From NCBI GenBank assembly GCA_963795055.1, contig CAWCGJ010000023.1:1-64000 (forward strand): a stretch of DNA of 64,000 nucleotides, in the 5' to 3' direction. Both the position numbers and the translations under genes were made by a program. This DNA comes from JASHPR01 sp963795055. GTDB lineage: Bacteria > Actinomycetota > Actinomycetes > Streptosporangiales > Streptosporangiaceae. Below are positions 18,426 to 26,039 of this stretch, one piece after another. Each line of letters begins with the position of its first letter. The stretch's first letter is position 1. A model generated the notes under the pieces. It searched no databases. It worked only from the letters and a program-made list of their open reading frames with translations, and was not told the DNA's origin.

Positions 18426-18792
18426 CGCCCGCCGGGCTCCGCTGGCACTCTATGCATCCATGGAGTCACGATATGTTGATATTACGGCGCTCCGGGATAT
18501 GCGGTTAAGCGGAGCAGAAACCGAAGTAGACCGCCGCTTGCCCACCTGTCCCGACGGCCCCGCGTGTCCCGTTTGTTCTCATCCGTACGGGGCTGGCGTG
18601 GCTGCTGGTGTGCCCTGCCCGGGAGGTTTCCGTGATCGCGGATCGTTACATACCGTATAGGGGCTGTAAGTATCCGCAATAATTCGAATTCCGGTACGAG
18701 AGTCCGGATTGCGGCTTTTGTCCGTGCGGCACCGCGCCATGACCGGCCTACTCCGGCTACGGCATGCCCCAGACGGCGCTTCCGCCTTCCGG
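18426..18792. other. 367-bp spacer between the EndoU and SDR genes
   Basis: No supported gene. Base composition is lower in GC than the surroundings at 18640-18690 (CATACCGTATAGGGGCTG and an AATAATTCGAATTCC stretch). The EndoU promoter should lie at 18430-18500, where ATATGTTGATATTA occurs. No clear palindromic operator or terminator was found. Confidence 0.4.
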
Positions 18793-19662
18793 TTACGGAG
18801 TGCAGGGCCCAGATACCGTCCGTGCCTGCGGCTGAGGCGTGGTCCGCTGTGCCTCCCGGTAGTCGGTGACGGCGGCCATCAACTTGGTCGCCCCGCTGAG
18901 CCGGTTGATCGCCGGGCCCAGGCCGGGGAAGTAGTCCATCAGGGCCTTGAGGAACCGGCCCGGGCCGACGCTGACGACCATCTCGGCCTTGGGTTTGGCG
19001 ATGGCGCGCAGCACGGCGGCGGTCACCTTCTCCGGCGCGACGGAGAAAGCCGTGCTGGCGGTCAGGCCGGTCTCGGCCAGGGTCCGGGTGGTGACCCCCG
19101 CGTCCTTGACCGGGCCGAGGATGAGGCTGGTGGCCGACACCCCGGTGCCGCGATAGTCGCCGGTCAGCACCCGGCTGAACGCGGTGAGCCCGTCCTTGGC
19201 CGCGGCGTAGGCCTCCGTGTACGGGAAGCTGGTGTGCCCGGCCAGCGAGGAGACGTTGATGATCCGCCCGTACCCGCGCTCGAGCATGCCGGGCAGCAGG
19301 AGCCGACTGAGCAGCAGTGGGCTGATCAGGTCGACCTGCAGGACGTCCTCGACCTCGGCTGGGGTGAGGACATGAAAACGGGTCTGCGGCTCGGTCGCCG
19401 CGTTGTTGACCAGTACGTCGACGCTCCCCAGTTCGGCCCGGGCGGCCTCGGCGACCTGGTGCGCGGCCTGCCGTCCGGCCAGGTCGATCGCGGCGACCGC
19501 CACGGTCATGTCGCCGGTCCGCAGTTCCCCGGCCAGCCGTCGGAGTTCGCCCTCCGAGCGGGCGACCAGCAGCAGGTTAATGCCCCGGGCCGCGAGGGCC
19601 CGGGCGATGTAGGTCCCGATGCCGTGTGAGGCGCCGGTGACGATGGCGTTGCGCGGTTCCAT
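18793..19662 (-). CDS. Short-chain dehydrogenase/reductase
   Basis: A 289-residue classical SDR. It shows the cofactor motif TGASHGIG, NNAA after strand 4, catalytic Ser in INVSSLAGH and YAAAK, and a long C-terminal extension with RFLKALMDYFPGLGPAINRL that recalls fatty-acid or ketosteroid SDRs with a membrane-touching tail. ATG 19662 is preceded by GGGAG. The divergent MarR gene starts 54 bp away, so the MarR protein probably controls this gene. Substrate unknown; SadH-like roles are possible. Confidence 0.85.
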   Translation of the reverse strand: MEPRNAIVTGASHGIGTYIARALAARGINLLLVARSEGELRRLAGELRTGDMTVAVAAIDLAGRQAAHQVAEAARAELGSVDVLVNNAATEPQTRFHVLTPAEVEDVLQVDLISPLLLSRLLLPGMLERGYGRIINVSSLAGHTSFPYTEAYAAAKDGLTAFSRVLTGDYRGTGVSATSLILGPVKDAGVTTRTLAETGLTASTAFSVAPEKVTAAVLRAIAKPKAEMVVSVGPGRFLKALMDYFPGLGPAINRLSGATKLMAAVTDYREAQRTTPQPQARTVSGPCTP

Positions 19663-19700
19663 GCCGCACGCTCCCTTCGGTTGCCACGAATCTCGTCAGA

Positions 19701-19730
19701 AGATAAGATAATTTCTGTGAAAGATAATCT
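19701..19730. promoter_or_regulatory. Direct repeat in the SDR/marR spacer
   Basis: AAGATAAT occurs at 19705-19712 and again at 19721-19728, 16 bp apart, across the marR start codon (GTG 19717). It is an AT-rich island in GC-rich DNA and a candidate site for the MarR protein. Confidence 0.45.
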
Positions 19731-20241
19731 AAACGATAGACAATCTGGACGCAAACCGGAGTCGCCGGACGAGCGAGCCCAGCCGGGCCAGCCAGCCAAG
19801 CCAGCCAAGCCGGGCCAGCCGACCGGGCGGGTGGGCCAGCTGCTGTTCGTGGTCCAGCAGGCCGCGCAGGCCCTGGCTACCGAGCGGCTTGAGCCGCTGG
19901 GCCTCTCGGCTCGGGCCTGGGGCGTGCTGAGCACGCTGGCCGAATCCGGGCCGCTAACCCAGATCGAGCTGGCCACCACGATGTCGATCGACCGCACCGC
20001 GATGGTGTACCTCCTCGACGAACTAGAGGAACATTCGCTGGTGCAACGGGTCCGCCATCCGCAGGACCGCCGGGCCTTCCTGATCCACCTGACCGCCGAC
20101 GGCCAGGAAATGCAGCGCCGGGCGGCGGCCGCGCTGGCCGGCGCGGCCGATACCCTCCTCACGCCGCTCGACCCCGCCGAGCGGGAGCAACTCGTCACCT
20201 TGCTGGCCAAGGTGGCGGCGCACTGGACCACCTCCGACTGA
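19717..20241 (+). CDS. MarR-family regulator
   Basis: A 174-residue winged-helix protein. After a polar start with short GQPAKPAKPGQP repeats come LLFVVQQAAQALATERLEPLGLS, the HTH LTQIELATTMSIDRTAMVYLLDELEEHSLV and the wing RHPQDRRAFLIHLT. I chose GTG 19717; TTG 19681 is in frame but lies before the AT-rich promoter-like segment. It is divergent from the SDR gene. It probably represses the SDR and responds to a small hydrophobic or phenolic compound. Confidence 0.8.
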   Translation: MKDNLNDRQSGRKPESPDERAQPGQPAKPAKPGQPTGRVGQLLFVVQQAAQALATERLEPLGLSARAWGVLSTLAESGPLTQIELATTMSIDRTAMVYLLDELEEHSLVQRVRHPQDRRAFLIHLTADGQEMQRRAAAALAGAADTLLTPLDPAEREQLVTLLAKVAAHWTTSD

Positions 20242-20306
20242 CCCGTACTGATCCCGTATCTCTCGCGCGAGCCGTCTCGCCGGACCTACGCTAATCCTCG
20301 TATTCC

Positions 20307-20336
20307 TTGACAGTTATATTTCTTTCTAGCTATATT
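20307..20336 (+). promoter_or_regulatory. Sigma-70-like promoter of the arsR-SRPBCC operon
   Basis: TTGACA (20307-20312) and TATATT (20331-20336) are separated by 18 bp, seven bases before ATG 20343. The transcript would be leaderless or nearly so. TATA steps flank the spacer and could be the ArsR binding site. Confidence 0.65.
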
Positions 20337-20342
20337 GGCAGC

Positions 20343-20642
20343 ATGTTCGAGGTTCTGGTCGAGCCTCACCGGCGGCGCATCCTCGATCTGCTCCGCGGAG
20401 GAGAGCAGACGGTCGGCGACCTGGTGTCGCAACTGGGCCTCAGCCAGCCGGGGGTGTCCAAGCACCTGCGGGTGTTGCGCCAGGCGGGCCTGGTCGAGGT
20501 GCGAGCCGACGGCCAGCGGCGCCGGTACCGGCTCCGGACCGAGCCGCTCCGGGAGATCGATGAGTGGCTGGCCCCGTACCGGGTCGCCTGGAGTGACCGG
20601 CTCGACGCGCTGGAAACCCACCTCGACGACATGGACGAGTGA
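20343..20642 (+). CDS. ArsR-family regulator
   Basis: A 99-residue winged-helix protein: FEVLVEPHRRRILDLLRGGEQTVGDLVSQLGLSQPGVSKHLRVLRQAGLVEVRADGQRRRYRL. It lacks the Cys pair of metal-sensing ArsR proteins, so it belongs to the group that partners AHSA1/SRPBCC proteins. The partner follows 12 bases later. It starts at ATG 20343, directly after the promoter. I infer autoregulation of the two-gene operon. Confidence 0.85.
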   Translation: MFEVLVEPHRRRILDLLRGGEQTVGDLVSQLGLSQPGVSKHLRVLRQAGLVEVRADGQRRRYRLRTEPLREIDEWLAPYRVAWSDRLDALETHLDDMDE

Positions 20643-20654
20643 GGAGAATCGCAC

Positions 20655-21191
20655 ATGGACGACACGGGTCTCGGCACCCTGGCTCGCCAGGGTGACCGCT
20701 GGACGCTCACGTTCACCCGCAGGCTGGCCCACCCGCGCGAGAAGGTGTGGCGGGCCGTGACCGAGCCGGAGCACCTGGCGGTCTGGTATCCCCAGGAGAT
20801 CGTCGGCGAGCGCAAGGCCGGTGCGGCGCTGCGGTTTGTGAGCTCCGCTGGGGACGGCTTCGACGGCCAGATGCTGGTCTTCGACCCGCCCGCCGTCATG
20901 GAGTTCACCTGGGGCACGGACCTGCTCCGGATCGAACTGGCGGTGGACGGCGCGGGGACCCTGCTCACGCTGACCGACACCTTCGATGAGGTGGGCAAGG
21001 CCGCCCGGGACGCGGCGGGCTGGCACGAGTGCCTCGACCTGCTGGCCAGCAACCTTGACCGCACGTCGCCGCCGGCGCAGGGGGAGATCTGGCGCCAAGT
21101 GCACCCGGTCTACATGACCCAGCTCGGACCCGACGCCTCCACCATCGGCCCGCCCCCCGGCTGGGAGGAGCACGTCGCCCATCGGGCCTAG
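20655..21191 (+). CDS. SRPBCC (AHSA1-like) protein
   Basis: A 178-residue START-like protein. It opens with TLTFTRRLAHPREKVWRAVTEPEHLAVWYPQEI, the AHSA1 pattern, followed by FDPPAVMEFTWGTDLLRIELA and TLTDTFDEVGKAARDAAGWHECLDLL. It is encoded 12 bases after an ArsR regulator, a very common actinomycete pairing. The fold binds hydrophobic ligands; no specific function is established for such pairs. Confidence 0.8.
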   Translation: MDDTGLGTLARQGDRWTLTFTRRLAHPREKVWRAVTEPEHLAVWYPQEIVGERKAGAALRFVSSAGDGFDGQMLVFDPPAVMEFTWGTDLLRIELAVDGAGTLLTLTDTFDEVGKAARDAAGWHECLDLLASNLDRTSPPAQGEIWRQVHPVYMTQLGPDASTIGPPPGWEEHVAHRA

Positions 21192-21274
21192 GCCGGCCAT
21201 GCGGGTATACCCGGGGTAACGGCCTACGATCATGCCCGGCCCGGGTGGTCCCGGCGGAAGGTTGGCGAACGGGT

Positions 21275-22121
21275 ATGAGCGATAGCGATCCTGGGGAGGA
21301 GGTCACGCTGGCTTCGCTGCGCGAGGCGGCTCGTCATGTCTACGGCAGCGATCCTGCTGGCTACGCTCGGGGGCGCCCTGATTATCCCGAGGAGGTGTAC
21401 GGCGTCCTGCGAGGGCGGTGCGGCCTTCACCCTGGATCTGAGGTCGTAGAGATCGGTCCGGGCACCGGATTGGTGACCAGGCGGCTGCTCGCCCACGGCG
21501 GCCAGGTGGTCGCGGTCGAGCCCGACGCGGGCATGGCGAAATTCCTTGCCGGTACCCTGAGCCATCCCGGCCTTAAAGTCGTCGGCGAGACCTTCGAGCA
21601 GGCCGCTCTGCCCAGGGCCGCCTTCGATCTGGCGGTCGCGGCGACCTCGTTCCACTGGGTCGATCAGGCGGTGGGGCTGCCGAAGCTCGGCCGGATTGTC
21701 CGGCCGGGCGGGTGGGCGGCGCTGTGGTGGACGATTTTCGACGACCCCGATCGGCCGGACCCGTTCCGGGACGCAACCGCGCGCTTGCTCGGCGACGCAG
21801 ACCCCGGCGGTCAGCGACGGCGTTCGTCCTTCCAGCTGGATACGGCGCAGCGCAGCCGCGATCTGGAACGCCTTGGTGGCTTCGAAGATGTGCGCAGTCA
21901 GCTGATCCGGTCAGCGGTTCGGTTCACGTCCGCGCAGATCCGCGCGTTCTACGGATCGCTGATCGAGGTCCGCCTGGCGCCCGCCAGCTGAACGGCGCTC
22001 TCTTCTGGACAGCATTCAGGCGATCGCCCAACGTGACTTCGGCGGCGAAATCACTCGCGCCTTCGTGACGGTGCTTTACACCGGCCAGCGCGTCGCCAGC
22101 CGGGCCCAGACTGCTCCCTGA
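21275..22121 (+). CDS. Class I SAM-dependent methyltransferase (one frame break)
   Basis: A ~280-residue methyltransferase. Motif I is VVEIGPGTGLVTRRLL; next come VVAVEPDAGMAKFL, then AVAATSFHWVDQAVGLPKLGRIVRPGGWAALWW. This UbiE/trans-aconitate-like subfamily has the signature SFHWVD. It starts at ATG 21275. The frame breaks near 21975; beyond it the typical ending ALLDSIQAIAQRDFGGEITRAFVTVLYTGQR is read one frame over, to TGA 22119-22121. Substrate unknown. Confidence 0.75.
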
Positions 22122-22210
22122 CCTGCGATGAAACCTCACGCGGAATTACTCGTTAGAAAGGTCGCGGGGGCTGACCTGCTTCCGCGCGGGAACTCCGTCT
22201 GGCGGAGGTC

Positions 22211-23420
22211 GTGGTGGGATTCGCGTCGCAGGTCACGCATTGGCGGCTGAGCCGTGCGCGGCTGATCGCCATTCTGGCCGGAGCCGTGGTCTGCGCCGCG
22301 GCGACCTCGTGCTCCTCGGGGCCGCCGGGGGGAGTGCCCGGCTCGGGCACCGAGCCGCCGCCGGTCACGATCGTGACCCACGGCGCGGACAACGGCAACG
22401 GGGACATCTTCTTCGCCCCGGAGGGCGGCTATCAGAACGGCCCGGAGATCATCACCAACACCGGCCGGGTGGTGTGGTTCCACCCGCTGCCTGGCGGTGA
22501 GATAGCCACCGATTTCCGCACCCAGACCTACCTGGGCCACCCGGTCCTGACCTGGTTCCAGGGCGGCGGCCCCGGGGAACGGGACCGACGAGATCTACAA
22601 CGACCACTACCAGCCGATCGCCACGGTCCGGGCGGCCGACGGGTATACCACCGACTTCCACGAGTTCCTCATCACGCCGTGGAACACCGCGCTGATCCTG
22701 GCCGACGCCCCCGCGACGGCCAACCTCAGCTCCATCGGCGGCCCGTCCGACCAGCAGGTCATCGACGGCGTTGTCCAGGAGATCGACATCAAGACGGGTC
22801 AGGTCCTGTTCCAGTGGAACAGCGCCGATCATGTGCCCTACCGGGACAGCCAGATGCCCCGGCCGGCCTCGGCGAACATGCCGTGGGACTGGTTCCACAT
22901 CAACGCCGTCCACCTCGACACCGACGGCAACCTGCTGATCGACGCCCGCAACACGTGGACCACATACAAGGTGAACATCCATACCGGGCAGATCATCTGG
23001 GAGCTGGGCGGCAAGCAGAGTTCGTTCACCCTCAAGGCCGCTCCCGGCCAGGTCCTGGACCACGACGGCGAGATCTTCACCTGGCAGCATGACCCCGAGG
23101 CCATCGGCGGCGGCGAATACACGTTCTTCGACGACGAGTCCGGCGGCGGGCTCGGCTACAGCCGGGCGGTCACCGTCCGGCTGGACCTGCAGACGCACGT
23201 GGCCACCCTGATCAAGTCCGACAACCAGCCCGAGGGACTGGTCGCCGGGGTCATGGGGAACGCGCAGACCACGCGCAACGGCGACCTGTTCGTCGGCTGG
23301 GGCTCGCTGCCCTACATCTCAGAGTTCAGCCCGTCCGGGAAGCTGCTGTTCAACGCCGAACTCCCCGTCGGCATCACGACCTACCGCGCCTACCGGCTGC
23401 CCTGGACACCCGGCGTTTGA
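22211..23420 (+). CDS. Arylsulfotransferase (ASST)-like lipoprotein (one frame break)
   Basis: A ~400-residue secreted protein. The signal LIAILAGAVVCAAATSCSSG ends in a lipobox-like SC. The body has ASST-type beta-propeller blades: TNTGRVVWFHP, TDFHEFLITPWNTALIL, QEIDIKTGQVLFQWNSADHV, DWFHINAVHLDTDGNLLIDARN and GEIFTWQHDPE. Histidines at TDFHEF, WFHINAV and WQHDP sit where ASST uses them. The frame breaks near 22575, in a CCCCGGGG run. It may move sulfate between phenols outside the cell, or may only be a structural relative. Confidence 0.75.
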
Positions 23421-23484
23421 GAAGCCGCCGGCCGGGCATCGCCAAGCGCGGGGGTGCTAGCCGGGCGGGAAGGAACGGACGCCG

Positions 23485-23769
23485 ATGGCAGCCGACGGGC
23501 ACGACCAGGACCAGCAGCACCAAGACGGGCAGTACCAAGACGAGCAGCACCAGGACGGACCGGCGGGGCCGTCGACGCCCCGCCGGGACAAGCGCGTCTA
23601 CCTCGTGCTCATGACCGTCTGCATCGGCCTGTTCGTCCTGTCCTGGGCGGTCCTTGACCGCTACTCGGTGACCGCGGCGATCATCGTCTCGGCCGTGGCC
23701 TTGGTGATCCCGCCGTTCGCCGTGATCATCGCCAACGCGGCCGGCGCCGCGGACCGCCGGCGCCCGTAA
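23485..23769 (+). CDS. Small membrane protein, DUF3099-like
   Basis: A 94-residue protein. The first ~35 residues are built of repeated DQ/HQDGQ units (QQHQDGQYQDEQHQDGP), then RVYLVLMTVCIGLFVLSWAVL and AIIVSAVALVIPPFAVIIANA form two membrane helices. The pattern Y-x-V-x-M and a closing AVIIAN resemble the DUF3099 family of actinobacterial membrane proteins. ATG 23485 follows AGGAACGGACGCCG. Function unknown. Confidence 0.6.
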   Translation: MAADGHDQDQQHQDGQYQDEQHQDGPAGPSTPRRDKRVYLVLMTVCIGLFVLSWAVLDRYSVTAAIIVSAVALVIPPFAVIIANAAGAADRRRP

Positions 23770-23832
23770 CGACAGGAGACGATCCAGAGCTACGCCCGGC
23801 AGATGCTGGACACCTTCTCGCGCACCGCAGGC

Positions 23833-24255
23833 TCACGGGCCGAAGTGCAGGCACGGCACCCCGAAGGACTCGTCCGCGGTGATGCACACCGCCGACAGGC
23901 CCGCGAAGACCTGGTGCACGCCGAAGCTCCACCAGTACCAGCCCCGGCCGAGGGTGAAGGTCTGCTGGGCCACGACCTGGCCGCCCGGGTACTGCGCCGA
24001 GTAGACGATCACCCGCCAGGTCTTGGTCGCGGTGGCGTTGTACTGGACCCACTCCACCACGGTCCCGATGCAGATGCCGCCCGGCTCCGCACGCCACCAC
24101 AGATGGCCGGCTTGGGTGCGTTCGGGGTTGGTGATGAAGCCGAGTGCCGGGATGACCGCCGGGGTGACGCCCCGGCAGCCGACGTCCGCGGCCACGGCCG
24201 CGGGGCTGGCCTGGTCCGCAGTATTCGCCTCACGCCTGGGTCTCCTTCTGGTCAT
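23833..24255 (-). CDS. Hypothetical protein rich in aromatic residues
   Basis: A 140-residue protein, ATG 24255. The last ~100 residues have alternating hydrophobic strands with many Trp/Tyr: HLWWRAEPGGICIGTVVEWVQYNATATKTWRVIVYSAQYP and LGRGWYWWSFGVHQVF, suggesting a small beta-sandwich. Four Cys (in DVGCRGV, GGICIG, AVCITA, VPCLHF) could form two disulfides, which hints at an exported protein, but no signal peptide is seen. I do not recognise the family. Confidence 0.5.
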   Translation of the reverse strand: MTRRRPRREANTADQASPAAVAADVGCRGVTPAVIPALGFITNPERTQAGHLWWRAEPGGICIGTVVEWVQYNATATKTWRVIVYSAQYPGGQVVAQQTFTLGRGWYWWSFGVHQVFAGLSAVCITADESFGVPCLHFGP

Positions 24256-24428
24256 GCACGAAGGTTCCGGCGCCCGGGCGATTCACTTGCCCATGAATAC
24301 GATCACGCCCGCACCCTGGTTCACCACCCCCGGCATCCGACCAGGGCTGACCACGGGCGCGAACCGCCCCGGCGACCGGGATCCTGAGGCAAGGAAGGCG
24401 GCATCGAGATGGAGGCAGGGAGGATCAA

Positions 24429-24853
24429 GTGGACGACGAGCTGATCCGGTGGTGCGCGCTGGCGACCCGCGCGGCCTGTTCGCGGATGACCGCGCAGCAC
24501 CTGAAGGCCCTGCAGGATAGCGTCGGTCAGGCCCGCTGCCTACCGGCCAGGTTCGCCTGGGACCTCAAGGCCACCGCCCACGTGCAGATTTTCAACCTGC
24601 TGGCCGACGTGATCGCGGACCGCCCGGGCCGGCCATGCTCCTCAACCAGGCCGTCGGGGCCGTCCACGACTTGATGGTCACGGTCGGTCCGGCCGCTGAC
24701 GGCATCGTCCTGTCCTCCCGCCGCCGCCTGCTGGACCTGATCCGGGCCGGCGACGCCGACGGGGCGGCTGCCGAGATGGAGCAGCACCTGCGCCGGCTGG
24801 CCTTCATGTGGCGGCTGTCCCGGAGCTCGGCACCGGGCGGCATCGCCGTCTAG
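24429..24853 (+). pseudogene. GntR-type regulator remnant (FCD domain only)
   Basis: About 140 residues match the ligand-binding FCD domain of FadR-type GntR regulators: LATRAACSRMTAQHLKALQDSV, RFAWDLKATAHVQIFNLLADV, LMVTVGPAADGIVLSSRRRLLDLIRAGDADGAAAEMEQHLRRLAFM. The winged-helix DNA-binding domain that should precede it is absent, and the frame breaks near 24630. Without a DNA-binding part it cannot regulate as a GntR protein, so I call it a truncated remnant. Confidence 0.65.
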
Positions 24854-24871
24854 ACGTATTGGAGAAGGAAC

Positions 24872-25192
24872 ATGAACGAGGGTTGGCACGAGAACATCGA
24901 CCACGATGAGCCGCTCATCCATGACTGGCGGGCCCGGCAGCTGGCCCGGCTCGGGATCCCCCGGGCGCTCGCCGAAGCCGTCGCCGACCACGTCGACTGG
25001 CATCAGATCGCCGCGCTGGTCTGCCGCGGCTGCCCGCCCCGGCTGGCCCTGCAGATCGTCTTGTTAGCGAGTCCCCAGCGTGCCGATCAGCCAGTCCCAG
25101 CGTGCCGATCAGCCAGTCCCCAGCGTGCCGATCAGCCAGTCCCCAGCGTGTCGAGCCGCTCCTCGAGCTCCTGGGCGTTGACCTGGGCGTAG
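24872..25192 (+). CDS. Small conserved-type protein with repeat-derived tail
   Basis: The first ~62 residues form a compact acidic protein: MNEGWHENIDHDEPLIHDWRARQLARLGIPRALAEAVADHVDWHQIAALVCRGCPPRLALQIV. I recall short actinobacterial proteins of this layout but no function. ATG 24872 follows GGAGAAGG. After ALQIV the frame enters the 23-bp repeats at 25071-25151, which add a PQRADQPVP tail overlapping the end of the convergent DUF72 gene. The natural stop was probably lost there. Confidence 0.55.
   Translation: MNEGWHENIDHDEPLIHDWRARQLARLGIPRALAEAVADHVDWHQIAALVCRGCPPRLALQIVLLASPQRADQPVPACRSASPQRADQPVPSVSSRSSSSWALTWA
25071..25151. repeat. Short tandem repeats of 22-23 bp
   Basis: Three copies plus a partial fourth of GTCCCCAGCGTGCCGATCA-GCCA, starting at 25071, 25094, 25116 and 25139. 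The second copy has one C fewer. The last copy is the real 3' end of the minus-strand DUF72 gene (LDTLGTG stop), so the array looks like serial duplication of that gene's terminus. Confidence 0.8.
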
Positions 25193-26028
25193 TTGCGGTA
25201 GCAGTTGTTGAACAGCACATGGGTGACCGAAGCGCCTGCGGCCAGGTCCCGGATCTTAGGCGCCCATTCGTCGATCTCGCCCTCGCTGTACCGGTAGCCG
25301 AACCGCTCGTAGATGTTCTTGCTGTCCCACTTGTCCGAGTGGCCGTGCATGCGGACCACGGCCAGGTCGCTGGTGGCGGCCAGGACCGGGGGAATGGAGC
25401 TGGTGTAGCCCTGCGGCATGTCCACGCACACATACGGGAGCTGATGCGAAGCCAGGAAGCCCAGCGTCTCTTCCTGGTTGTCCGGGGTCATCCAGGTCTT
25501 GTTGCGGAACTCGATGCATACCCGGCTCGGCGCGGCCCGCTGCGCACACGCCAGGATGTAGTCCTTGCGCGACCGGCCGATGGGGAACCAGGGCGGGAAC
25601 TGCAGCAAGATCGCGCCGAGCTTGCCGGCGCGGCGCAGCGGCTCCAGGGCGGCCAGGAACCGGTCCCAGGCCTGGTCGGTCACCGCCGGGTCAACGTCCT
25701 TGAGGTACACCCGGTCCTTGCCGGCCGCACCCGCAGCCACGATCTCGCGCAGGTCCGCGGGCAGCGCCTTGACGGGGGTGGGGTGCTGGGTGAACAGGCT
25801 GAACGCCTTGACGTTGAAGGTGAATCCGGCCGGGGTCCGCTCCGCCCACGACGCGGCGGTCTGCTCGGCGGGCAGCGCGTAGTAGGTCGCGTCGACCTCG
25901 ACCAGCGGGAACTGACGGGCGTAGAACCGCAGCCGCTTCTCCGGGTTGTCCGCCTCGGGCGGGTACCACCCGGAGGCGATCAGCGTCTTGTCCGTCCACG
26001 AGGCGGTGCCCACCAGGATCGATCCCAT
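25132..26028 (-). CDS. DUF72 family protein
   Basis: A 298-residue TIM-barrel protein of the YecE/DUF72 family. It opens with ILVGTASWTDKTLIASGWYPP and contains FPLVEVDATYYALPAEQTAASWAERTP, FNVKAFSLFTQHPTP, LGAILLQFPPWF and CIEFRNKTWM, all characteristic. ATG 26028 lies 11 bases after the ligase stop, so the two form an operon. DUF72 proteins resemble AP-endonuclease-type barrels, but no biochemical role is firmly known; linkage to a ligase makes a DNA-related role plausible. Confidence 0.85.
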   Translation of the reverse strand: MGSILVGTASWTDKTLIASGWYPPEADNPEKRLRFYARQFPLVEVDATYYALPAEQTAASWAERTPAGFTFNVKAFSLFTQHPTPVKALPADLREIVAAGAAGKDRVYLKDVDPAVTDQAWDRFLAALEPLRRAGKLGAILLQFPPWFPIGRSRKDYILACAQRAAPSRVCIEFRNKTWMTPDNQEETLGFLASHQLPYVCVDMPQGYTSSIPPVLAATSDLAVVRMHGHSDKWDSKNIYERFGYRYSEGEIDEWAPKIRDLAAGASVTHVLFNNCYRNYAQVNAQELEERLDTLGTG

Positions 26029-26039
26029 ATCAGCGGCGC

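Noticed and set aside
25071..25151. Direct repeats at 25.1 kb as a small CRISPR array.
   Set aside because: Units are contiguous without unique spacers and derive from the DUF72 coding end; no cas gene is present.
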